This document shows positions 55,000-64,000 of a DNA stretch of 64,000 bases, piece after piece. Made by a program: the position numbers and the translations under genes. The number at the start of each line of letters is the position of its first letter. Position 1 is the first letter of the stretch. Source of the DNA: Gnetum montanum (lineage: Eukaryota; Streptophyta; Gnetopsida; Gnetales; Gnetaceae); contig MNCI01015796.1 in NCBI GenBank assembly GCA_015680685.1, forward strand, positions 874,649 to 938,648, given 5' to 3'. The notes beneath the pieces were generated by a model. It saw nothing but the letters and a program-made list of their open reading frames with translations, searched no databases and was not told the origin of the DNA.

Positions 55000-57434
55000 C
55001 ACCGTGTAAATCGTATTATTGATATACCTCCTAATAAAGCCACAGAACGTAAAAAGGGTGGGCTAGTCTGCGGGAAGTCTGTTTGGTATTATTCACAGTG
55101 GCCCCTGGGATGATGACGTGGCATTGAAAAGCATGGGAAAAGCACGTAGCGAAGATATCATATTATTTAAAGGAGGATGTGTGCACACACGTTACCAGCT
55201 GCTTGTTTATTGGGATGGGATCGATGACCAATTAGTTTATCTGACTTTCTTTTAATGAAATTTGTTGGTGTGCAGAGACCGAGATTCACGACCCCTTAAT
55301 GGCAGCACAGCAGTGGTAGTCCTTTCTCTTTAAGTAAAATCCACCACTCCCCACATATCCCATTCTATCAGCATATAAGCTCAAAACCCAACTAAATTCC
55401 TAATAAAACTTCTATCTAAACAATATGCATGTTACTGTATCTTCATCTGGGTTGACTTTAGATGCGTGCCCATAATGGTATCCAATCAGTCCACGCTACA
55501 TCTGACAGATTACAGAACTAAACAAGCAACAAATAAATTTTAGGGATACTTTATTTTTATGGCTTTCTTCTCAACCTGCAAAGTATCTGAGTTACAAGCA
55601 AGTGACATTCAACGACCAATCCAACCTTTGAAGTTTCATTTTCCACCATAACTGACAAATTTTGTGTAGGCATGGGGCTGTCAGTAAGTCGGTCGTTCAT
55701 TATGCAAGTAACCTTGCAAGTAGCAGGAGCTGAAGCTGCTGCAACTGTTGCTTGACAAGTGACCCATGGAAGATGTCAAAGTGTGGGTCCTTCAATATTT
55801 GTAAGTTTGATTAACCATAAAGCAAAGGTTTTGCAGGCTGATTGCAATTTGCTGTCAGGCTTTTGGATCACCCTTTGTGTTAAATTTGGCCTGGGTGGAG
55901 GGTTTGTAGCGGAAAGTTGTGTCCCAGAAAGGAAACTTTAATGGGGTGATTGACATGTCAAAGTAATACGCAGGAATGATTGACCAGACCACAGTTTAGA
56001 GCCACCAGTACCTCGCTCGTAGGCACCCACGCACAACAGCAGCAGAAAAAATATTTAAAAATACGAGACTGTGAATGGCTGAATGCATCCAAAAACATTG
56101 CACAATCCAGAACCTGTCATAGTTGAGATCACAAACAGCAACATAAAAACACAGAAATAGGTATGGTTTCAGGGTGCAAACATAGATGGAAGTGCAGGGT
56201 TCTTTAAACTACATGCTTCAGAAATAGTCTTAAGCTTTGAGTGAACCTCAACAAGCTTAGCTCAAGACCATTATTGCCGGAGGATGGAAGTGGTAATGAA
56301 TATGTAAGTTGCCACTCAAGATATTAAAGCAGATATAGATGGCACTAGCACTAAGGACTCATGTACAGATCAGTTTTGCTTTTCAAAATGAGCAAACAGT
56401 GTACGATTGTTTCTCCTCTGCTTAGACAGTACACACCAATCTATATTACTTTTGTTTCAGATGTGTTTAAGATGGTCCTTAGAGAAGAAAGCATAATAAT
56501 ATATCCCTGATCGGACATGGCAGTCCACCAAACCCATGACATTAAAAACTGTCCTTGAAAAAGTAGAAACCCATATCCCTATTCCAAAACAAATCTCACA
56601 AGAGTATTTTCTTTTTTCCTGAAAAATTTCCAGTCACAAATCGGGAGAGACCATAATGCTTCAAGCTGAAATCTTTCAGCCAAATTTACAATTAAGAATA
56701 TAGGGAGCAATCAACGGGAATATTCTTCTTCTCCTGTAACTGCATGGCGAAATAAAGAACATAGAACTTGATTTAAACAGTATGTCGATCCAAAAGAACA
56801 TACATCAATCTAATCCCGTTGAGGGAAAATTTGAATAACCCCTGTGCACTATAATGACAACAAAAGGAGAAAAGAAAAGCAGCCTTGTGTGATGAATGAT
56901 GCTGATGCTCTGATTCTTGAGGAGCGGCAATCCAAAAAAACCAAAAAATTACATATTCTCAACAATGTTCTTTACATATCCATATATCGTTTCCAACGAA
57001 TTAAAATTTTGAACAGAATAGCAATCAAGAAGCCCCTTCATTGCATCTGCAAGCTTCAAAAAAACTAATCCAAAACTAGTAAAATACTGCACATACCTTG
57101 AACATCATCACGGGCAATGATGATGTAGGTTTGTTTTTAAACTGAATTTTTACTAGCTCTGGTATCCCAACGATAAAGAATTCTCCCCAAAGCTAATCAG
57201 TTTGGCAGGCTAGCATGGAAGTGATTCGTTGCGGCTTTGAACCGAACTCAATATGCACTATAGGAACAGACGCCCAATTCTCCAGAACAATTTAACCTGA
57301 TCAACAGACTTAAAATTGGTGATTCACAATATGGGTTTGAATTGAATTTGTGGAGGAAGTTTAAGGCTGATTCCAACCTCAAATGCACTAATCTGATGTT
57401 TCTTATTAACGCCTGCCTTATTGAAACTTGGAAA
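55000..57434. other. Low-copy intergenic DNA downstream of the zinc-finger gene
   Basis: Unlike the flanking elements, this shows no repeated blocks. No gene was recognised. The last part (57,100-57,434) should hold the 3' UTR of the minus-strand gene; a cttattg (CAATAAG on the minus strand) at ~57,418 is a weak polyadenylation candidate. Confidence 0.5.
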
Positions 57435-59606
57435 TCAATCAAGTCTTCTAGAAGAGGACTGAAGCACCTTGACTCTGTGATCTGCACTTCGGCCAGATCC
57501 ATGATCAAACCTTGGAAGCTCATACTCCTCATCCATCGGGGGAGGCTGATTGAGGTCAATAAGCTCATCTGCAGCAGCAGCTGAGGCTGAGGCTGAGGCT
57601 GAGACTGAGGCTCTATCCCTGCTGCTTCTTCTGTCCCCACCAACAACAGAAGAAATGACACTGCTATCTGTGAGATTGACATGATTACCCTTATCTGCAA
57701 CCCAGTGGCACCTCTTGTGACCTCCCAGAGCCTGTCCAGATGGAAAAACCCTAAGACAAATTGAGCACTGATGGGGAGGAGCAGCAGCAACAGCAACATT
57801 ATTATTATTATTATTATTACTATTGCTACTGCTAGTATGAGGCTTCTTGGACAAGGGTTCCTGCTCTGGTGCTGCCGCTGTCGTCGCTGCTTCGCTGGTC
57901 AAGTGGCTCAGAGCAATGTCTGCTTCATCTTCACAGGCCCTCTTCGCCTTGGCCTTGGCCTTACTCCTATTTTTAGATATGTAGGCATTGGCATGACTAC
58001 TGGCTTGGCATTCTGCAGCAGCATCATCTTCTCTATCTGCCTCTGCATCTGCGTCATCATTCCCATTCTCTTCCTCTTCATCTTCATCTTCTTCTTCCTC
58101 TTCTTCTTCTTCTTCGTCGTCTTCTTCCTCTTCCTCCTCCTCCTCCTCCTCCTCTGTTTCTTCAGCCTCATCCTGGGCAAAGCAGCCCTTGACCTTTCTG
58201 TGGCTTGCCCTGTGCCCACCAAGGGCCTGATGAGAACTGAAAACCTTATTGCATGTATTACACCTATGGCTGTGGCTGCGGCTGCCCCTGTTTTTATCCA
58301 CCATGTTCATCTCCTGCATGCCCATGCCTCCTCTTCCTGCAACAACAGCAGCAGCATCACCATAGTCCCCAATACCGTCATTGCCACACTCTCCTTGGTA
58401 GTCGCAACTGCCATTGTTGTTGATGTTGCTACTGCTTCTGGGTCTCTTGCTAGCTTTGAAATCCTGCTGCCCTTCCTTATCATCATCGTCCTCATCATCG
58501 CAATCATCAGACAGACCCTTGATACTGCCCTGGGATTCAATGCTAGGAAACAGCTTCATCACAGACTCCTCTGTGGACTCCATTCCTCCATTGACATTGC
58601 CATTGCCTTGGACTTTTGCTGCAAGCATCACCAGTAAATTTGCAGTGTCCCGGTCATCAGCGGCCGCTCTGGTAGAGCCCTTTCTCTTGAGTTTTCTGCC
58701 GGACCTGTTCCTGGTCACAGACCACTTGCCCACAACAGGACCATGAGCAGGCCGCCTCTGCTCAGATCCCGATTCAGAACAACCCAAATTGGAATTCCCG
58801 TGAATGTTTCCAGTGGCGGAGCTAGGATTTTGGTTGGATTCATGACTGCTACGCTTGTTGCTATTATTGCTAGCCACAACACCGTGGTCGAGCCTAAATT
58901 CCGGATCCAAGAATTTGCAACTTCTCCTGGGGTTATTCCTCAAAGTATACAAACTCACCATCTTCATCCGGGCTTTGTTTTTGTTGTTGGTCTCATCTCC
59001 ACCACCACCATGATCATCACCATGGCCATTGCCCAATTCCTTGTCGGCAGAGGAAGTCTCTGCGTCTGCGTCTGCGTCTGCATCTGCATCTGCGTCCCCT
59101 GTAGCAGTAGCATTAGCATGGGCATCATCCATGGATCTGCCATTATCGTAGTCTTGGTCGTCCTGGTCTGGGTTGCCATCCAGCAGCAGCAGCCTGCAAG
59201 AACTGTTGTTTGATGAATCAACAGCAGTCACGGCAACGGCAGCAGCATCGTCGCCATTGTTTGGGGCAATTTCAGCAGCTTTACCACCAGAAAATGATGT
59301 GCCATGGATTCTAATGTGACCTCCCAGAGCTCTTCCCGAGCTGAAACTCCTGTTGCAGTGCCTGCACACATGGTAGCGGTTCCTCTGCTGCTGCTGCTGC
59401 TGCTGCTGCTTTGGACTTGAATCCACAAGCAGCTGCTCATCTTCAGGATGAGGACCAAAATTCAATGCATGGGGCTGGAAATCGTTGATCTGGCTCCTCG
59501 TTACACGGGAATTCTTTCTGCTCCGCCCCGTTTGCTGCTGCGGCGGATTCATGAAAGAGATTTCTGGTCCATTATTTTGCTTCCCTGCAACTTCTGCTAG
59601 ACCCAT
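57435..59606 (-). CDS. C2H2 zinc-finger protein with three QALGGH-type fingers and EAR motif (ZAT-like)
   Basis: Single-exon gene, 723 codons from the ATG at 59,606; the reading frame extends 10 codons further to a GTG that I do not use. Finger 1 at C81-H101 ([21 protein letters not shown]), finger 2 at C449-H469 and finger 3 at C614-H634, both with QALGGH, the plant-specific DNA-recognition helix. [16 protein letters not shown] (222-237) is a conserved block of three-fingered ZAT1/4/9-type proteins. GRKLKRKG (303-310) is a likely nuclear signal. DLNQPP (684-689) is an EAR repression motif, so it probably represses transcription in the nucleus. Unusual: about twice the usual length, with poly-Gln (67-74), (Asp-Ala)n, a ~30-residue Glu/Asp run (~484-513) and poly-Asn. 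The frame is intact. I cannot assign orthology within the family. Confidence 0.9.
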   Translation of the reverse strand: MGLAEVAGKQNNGPEISFMNPPQQQTGRSRKNSRVTRSQINDFQPHALNFGPHPEDEQLLVDSSPKQQQQQQQQRNRYHVCRHCNRSFSSGRALGGHIRIHGTSFSGGKAAEIAPNNGDDAAAVAVTAVDSSNNSSCRLLLLDGNPDQDDQDYDNGRSMDDAHANATATGDADADADADADAETSSADKELGNGHGDDHGGGGDETNNKNKARMKMVSLYTLRNNPRRSCKFLDPEFRLDHGVVASNNSNKRSSHESNQNPSSATGNIHGNSNLGCSESGSEQRRPAHGPVVGKWSVTRNRSGRKLKRKGSTRAAADDRDTANLLVMLAAKVQGNGNVNGGMESTEESVMKLFPSIESQGSIKGLSDDCDDEDDDDKEGQQDFKASKRPRSSSNINNNGSCDYQGECGNDGIGDYGDAAAVVAGRGGMGMQEMNMVDKNRGSRSHSHRCNTCNKVFSSHQALGGHRASHRKVKGCFAQDEAEETEEEEEEEEEEEDDEEEEEEEEEDEDEEEENGNDDADAEADREDDAAAECQASSHANAYISKNRSKAKAKAKRACEDEADIALSHLTSEAATTAAAPEQEPLSKKPHTSSSNSNNNNNNNVAVAAAPPHQCSICLRVFPSGQALGGHKRCHWVADKGNHVNLTDSSVISSVVGGDRRSSRDRASVSASASASAAAADELIDLNQPPPMDEEYELPRFDHGSGRSADHRVKVLQSSSRRLD

Positions 59607-60125
59607 GTCAAGATTGGTCTTTCTTCTCTGCAACACAATGAAATCACGAAAACTTCGTCTCCAACCAGCAGCAGCAGCAGATCTATCTATTTCCTATATC
59701 AATTGCAGATTTGGAAGCCACCATCAGTTTGCCCTCTTGAAACTCTAAAACCCACAAAAAAAGGAGCGCTAGATGATTCAACACAGGAACAGACAGACAG
59801 ACAGAGAAGAACGGAGACGGAAGGAAGAAAAGATAGCAAAGAAGAACAAGAAGCAGAGAATAAGCGGATGATGATTGTGATTCAGGATTCAGTTGCAGAT
59901 ATTCAAGGAAAAGAAACCATAAAGAGCAGAGAAAGGGAAGAAAGGAGGGACAATGGGGGAAGAGAGAGAGAGAGAGGAGAGAGGCACTTCTTGTTGGTGT
60001 TGATAGTGAGTCATGGTGCAGCAGCTGCTCTCATGACTGAATACATGTCATCAAATAACAGCAATAACAACAAATAACAATCTCTCCCTCACACCCTACC
60101 ACTCCTCTTCCTTTTATTTGCCCTC
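59607..60125 (-). promoter_or_regulatory. 5' leader and core promoter of the zinc-finger gene
   Basis: On the minus strand a TATA-like aaataaaagg lies at ~60,113-60,122. A pyrimidine-rich leader follows, with (CT)n at ~59,960-59,985. A short upstream ORF of 11 codons starts at 60,046 and stops at 60,011; it could damp translation if the leader is transcribed as proposed. tgttgcag at ~59,631-59,638 looks like a splice acceptor, so a leader intron is possible. All of this is inferred from sequence signals only. Confidence 0.45.
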
Positions 60126-61079
60126 CAAAATACGCATCAAAAATAGGAACTGGATTATTGTATATTTACCGATTTATGGTTTATTTTACCATTACGATTT
60201 TACCCATCAAGCTTATAACCTTTATTCAAGTCTCCCTAATTTATCATGACTCTTAAGATTTCCCGTGTCCACCGCGTATTCGTCTTCGGTTTCCAAGGTA
60301 AACCCAAGCTGTACTATCTCTAATCACAGTCAAACACCACCACATGCTGACTTGTAGGATTTGGTTCTTATTCCTTTCAATCCTCCAATTGCAGTTGCTG
60401 CAGCAACCAACTTCAGCTTTGGCGGTTTGTTCTCTTCCAACTCACCAAAGTCCAGAAATGGAGTCCAGAGTTATCATATCCCTTGTGAATTGAAGTTTTG
60501 CTTAAATTTTCTTCTTGGCCAAGGTTTTCCCTGGCATTTGGCATGGCTATCCTCCATTTTGCCATGGTTACCTACTTTGCCTTTGATTGGCCTTGATATG
60601 TTCCGAAACCATGCACCGGGCTTATCTTAAACAATGTACTAGTTGAAGGGGAAAGTGTTGTACCAAGTATCTTCATGTTGTTTGTCTTCTTCACCAAGAA
60701 GAGTGCGACACTATAGCGAACAACCTTATATTACGGTGCTTCTCTGCCTTCCTTGTCGTTGTCTTGTCTCCATTCTAACATGTCATTTGAACCAATTATT
60801 TCCATGTATGAAACTTTAAAGAATGGCAAATACGTGAAAGCTTTGGTTTATTGTTTAGTGTTGATGCTAAATAACTTTCAAATTAAAAAGAAAAACATGT
60901 TTGTCATTCTTCCAATAAAATATTTGGAAAAGCATGGATGTAAATTGCTGCTAACTTTAGATAAAATCTCAAGATTAGAAATTTATTTTCAAAATTCTTT
61001 TTTCTCTTTCTATTCAAACCATAGAGGCTAGAGGCTTCATTCCAAGTAATCTATCATACATACACAAACAAGAAACTAT
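60126..61079. other. Upstream intergenic DNA
   Basis: AT-rich, without repeats seen elsewhere in the window. The 89- and 92-codon open frames here match nothing I know and have no supporting signals. Confidence 0.5.
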
Positions 61080-63450
61080 AGTGATACCACATTTGCTCTA
61101 AGTAGTACACAATCTAGATGCGTTAATAGCCCAAGCTCTTTCATTGAAAGGAAGCCACTATGGGTTAATTTACTTAAGCATATCTTTTAAACTATAATAT
61201 GATTGTAATTCCAATATTTACTAAGCTTGCACCATGTCTTCCAAATTTGTTTGAGAATTAGAGAACCAGAAATAGAGATGACTTAATGAAAAAGAAGATA
61301 GTGAAGAAAGTTATTAGAAGACCAACTATTATCATTCTTAGGTTTTCCTTGCATAAGTCTGTTTCTTAAAAGGAACATCCAAACATCATCTCCATAAATG
61401 CACTTTGCAATCCATTTAGCTATAAGAGAAATACACTAGTTATAACAATTAATGAGGCCAAGTCCTTCATATTTCTTGCTACTAGTGCAAATATCCCAAG
61501 TAAGTCTAGAAAAACATTTTCTATGTTGCTTAGCAAACCAAAGAAACTAATAGATAATACGATCAATTCTCTCATAAGAAGTTTTAAAAGGATCCCAACA
61601 ACTAAAGTAATAAACATGAGTTGATTGAAGCATTTTCTTAATAACTAAAATATTGCTGGCAAGGGTGAGCTTTTTTTCTTTCCATTTGTCAAGCTTCTTT
61701 TCTATTTTATCAATCACATAATTTCACAAAATAGTAACATTAGGCTCAAAAGAAAATGATATTCCTAAAATTTTAAAGATAGAATCTCTTTTCAAAATTT
61801 TTCAAGGCTTAAGAGTAACCCACTCATTAATACTGCCATTACAATAAATAACAAATTTTTGCCAACTAATTCAAGAGCTAGATAATATGTAGTAATGCTC
61901 TACTCTCACTAAATGAGTATTGATATGTTGTAGAAAATTGTTGATTATAAAAAAAGAATTATATGCAAAGCTCATGTTAAGCAATTATGTACCTTGATTA
62001 TGAACTGAAATTCCCTTAATGAAATTCTTTTCTAGATCATAATGTAGATTATGTAAAAGAAAACTACAATAATAAAAATATAGGAAGCTAGAGGACAACC
62101 TTGACAAACTAACCATTGTAGAGAAAAGGAGGAATTTAATCCAAAATTAATAACAACTTGAGCATTAGCATCAGTAAGCAAGGTATAGACAAGTCATATA
62201 AAATAATCACTAAATCTCAGTTTATAGACATGAGATAATGAAATTCCATTGAATCTTGTCATAAGCTTTGACATAATTTAGCTTAATAAAAGCAATGTCT
62301 TGGTTAGTATCAAAAGCCCACTACATTCCCTCTCAAGCTGCAATAACATTATTTAAAATATGTTTACCTTTAACGAAACTACTCTGCTTAGGTTTGATGA
62401 TATCTTCAATAACCTTTTGAATTCAAGAAGCCATGCATTTAGCTAAAATCTTATAAGTATTATTAAGAAGAGTGATAGGCCTCCAATTACCAACATGTTA
62501 AATATCTCCATGCTTAGAATCAAGATAAATCACACTTTTATTAATATTTTTAACAAGAGAATCTTTTTTAATGGCTTCTTGGAAAACATGAAAGAGATCA
62601 TCTCCAATGATGTCCCAATGCTTCTTAAAAATTTTAATAAAAAAACCATCAAAATTTATAGCTTTACTATCTACTAGCCAAAGATTGCTGCTTTGATTTC
62701 TTTTGCTGTAATTTCTACTTCAAGAATACTTCAATGTGCTTCTATAATAACATGAGAAATATGTGTACTAGAGGCCTAGAAGGATTCCTTATTAAAACCT
62801 TTAAAAGAAAAAATAAAAGAAAAATGATTTGCCAAAAACCTATTAATAGTCTTAGGATCTTTAATGATGGAATTATTTATATAAATTAATTTAAGTTAGG
62901 TACTTGATCCTTTCCCTTTAAAAATTCAAAAAATTCCTTACAAGGTTCATCTTCAATCTTTAGCCAACCCATGTACCTTTTAGTGAGAGCACTTTTAGCT
63001 TCAAAAATATCTCAACATTGTTTAGCATAACAAGCTTTAGCTAAGACTTTTTGAGTTTCAAAATCAAAGAGATTTTGGTCTAAAAGAATTTGCATTTGCT
63101 TTACAGATTTTGCAAGATCTTCTTTAACTTGATGCTTATACTTAGCAAATTTTTTTCCAAAATATTTAGCATAATTTCTAACTCTACAAGTAGCTTGTTG
63201 CCTCTAGTCAATTTAACCAATATTACCAGAAGGCTTTTCTTCTACATTCCATAAAGACTTCAAAATATGTTTTCCCATTGGGTCCTATGAACACATTAGC
63301 ACTCATAAGAAAAAGCCAATACTTTTGAAAGGATGAAGAATTAATATTAAAGAGAAAAATGCTAATAGGAAAATGATATGATAAAATAGCATCTATGTGT
63401 ACTTCTATTTCTCTTGTAGACTTCCAAAAGAAAATATTAGAGATGTAAAA
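61080..63450 (-). pseudogene. L1-type LINE reverse transcriptase remnant
   Basis: Non-LTR retrotransposon RT on the minus strand, broken by many stops. Motifs in order: FFIKIFKKHWDII-like start (~62,640), NWRPITLLNNTYKILAKCMA (~62,485-62,430; family NWRPISLxNxxYKIxAK), VIEDIIKPKQSSFVKGKHIL, IAFIKLNYVKAYDKIQWNF (family KAFDxxxW), CQGCPLASYIFI (family RQGxPLxPxLF, at ~62,110) and then WVTLKP and KIEKKLDKWKEKKLT (~61,690). The catalytic FADD box is not preserved. Typical of plant L1-like elements with endonuclease part lost. Confidence 0.8.
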
Positions 63451-63494
63451 TCTATCAAGAGGATAATAAATTATATCATTTCACTGTTCATAAT

Positions 63495-64000
63495 TGATGA
63501 AGCGGTTACTTTAATTATTAGAGCGATTATTATTGAAGTGGTTACTCTAATAATTAGAGTGGTTATTATTGGAGTGATTACTCTAATTATTAGAGCTGTT
63601 ATTATTGGAGCGGTTACTCTAATAATTAGAATGGTTATTATTAGAGCAGTTATTATTGGAGCGGTTACTCTAATAATCAGAGTGGTTATTATTAGAGCAG
63701 TTATTAGTGGAGCGATTACATTAATAATTAGAGTGGTTATTATTGGAGTGGTTACTTTAATTATTAGAGCAGTTATTATTGGAGTGGTTACACTAATAAT
63801 TAGAGTGGTTATTATTGGAGCAGTTATTCTAATTATTAGAGCGGTTACTCTAATTATTAGAGTAGTTGCTCCCAAGTCTATAAATACAGTGCCCAGGTGC
63901 ACAATTGGAAAAAGAAGTATTTTAGCAGTTAAGAAGCGAAATGCTTGTAGTCTGTTAGAGTATTTTCCAAGTGCCCACAGTAGGAGGTCTAAGTGTGGAT
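63495..64000 (+). repeat. LTR of an E-type element (F), cut by the window end
   Basis: It starts TGATGAAGCGGTTACT and matches the E LTRs in the opposite orientation. The first ~375 bp is an expanded ~36-bp minisatellite (ggttactctaataattagag type, ~10 units). Then come TATAAATA at 63,879-63,886, ggtgcacaattggaaaaa and 'agtgcccacagtaggaggtc', all present in E. No polypurine tract precedes it, so it is probably the 5' LTR of a plus-strand element lying to the right, or a solo LTR. Confidence 0.8.
63879..63886 (+). promoter_or_regulatory. LTR TATA box, element F
   Basis: TATAAATA in gtctataaatacagtg, in the same context as in E. Confidence 0.6.

Noticed and set aside
57771-58637. 288-codon open frame on the plus strand with long hydrophobic Ile/Leu/Phe runs
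   Set aside because: It is the antisense shadow of the zinc-finger gene: Glu- and Asn-coding tracts read as Leu/Phe/Ile on the other strand. No family match.
60361-60630. 89-codon open frame near the zinc-finger promoter
   Set aside because: No recognisable domain, no splice or promoter support; length is within chance.
63471-63902. 143-codon Ile/Thr-rich open frame on the minus strand
   Set aside because: It is a translation of the 36-bp LTR minisatellite of element F.

Overview
This is a repeat-dominated stretch of a seed-plant nuclear genome, probably a flowering plant. I cannot place the species. It holds one convincing host gene, an intronless C2H2 zinc-finger repressor on the minus strand (57,435-59,606). 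Nearly everything else is transposable-element sequence in nested, tandem and inverted arrangements: Tat-like and Athila-like Ty3/gypsy elements, chromodomain-bearing Ty3/gypsy fragments, an L1-type LINE and a possible RTE/SINE scrap. There is a 218-base N gap (3,314-3,531), and several isolated single n bases mark assembly joins, two of which sit beside duplicated sequence.

Layout. 1-9,663: minus-strand Tat-like elements A and B in tandem, with B's 3' LTR serving as A's 5' LTR. B keeps gag and protease but has no RT or integrase. 9,664-11,650: about ten degenerate ~190-bp repeats with palindromic cores. 13,114-25,416: a long inverted repeat (arms ~1.27 kb, loop ~23 bp) whose left arm is split by Athila-like element D (14,227-23,963, plus strand, full gag-pol order but many stops). 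25,417-42,177: Tat-like element C on the minus strand, with gag, protease, RT, two RNase H domains and integrase. A multi-exon gene (31,120-35,603) lies between protease and RT in the opposite direction, with its own TATA box. 42,178-46,752: chromodomain Ty3/gypsy fragments with ~600-bp LTRs, two of them head to head. 46,798-53,831: element E, minus strand, a D relative with gag but no pol, both LTRs, PBS, PPT and an approximate target duplication. 53,832-61,080: low-copy DNA around the zinc-finger gene. 61,080-63,450: decayed LINE, minus strand. 63,495-64,000: start of another E-type LTR (element F), running off the window.

The most notable result links several regions. The antisense gene in C has homologues in both arms of the inverted repeat, with matching exon order, a matching ~86-87-bp intron and similar peptide. 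The LTRs of A/B, the LTR of C and the 9.66-11.65 kb array share one design: ~190-200-bp units, each with a cluster of a short word forming a palindrome. The word differs between families (AGCGTGACC, AGCATAGC, AGCATAGTCC types). The C-type word also recurs in the promoter and first intron of the antisense gene. A co-evolving accessory-gene/cis-motif system is a reasonable hypothesis, comparable in logic to VANC proteins and their motifs in VANDAL elements, but it is inference here.
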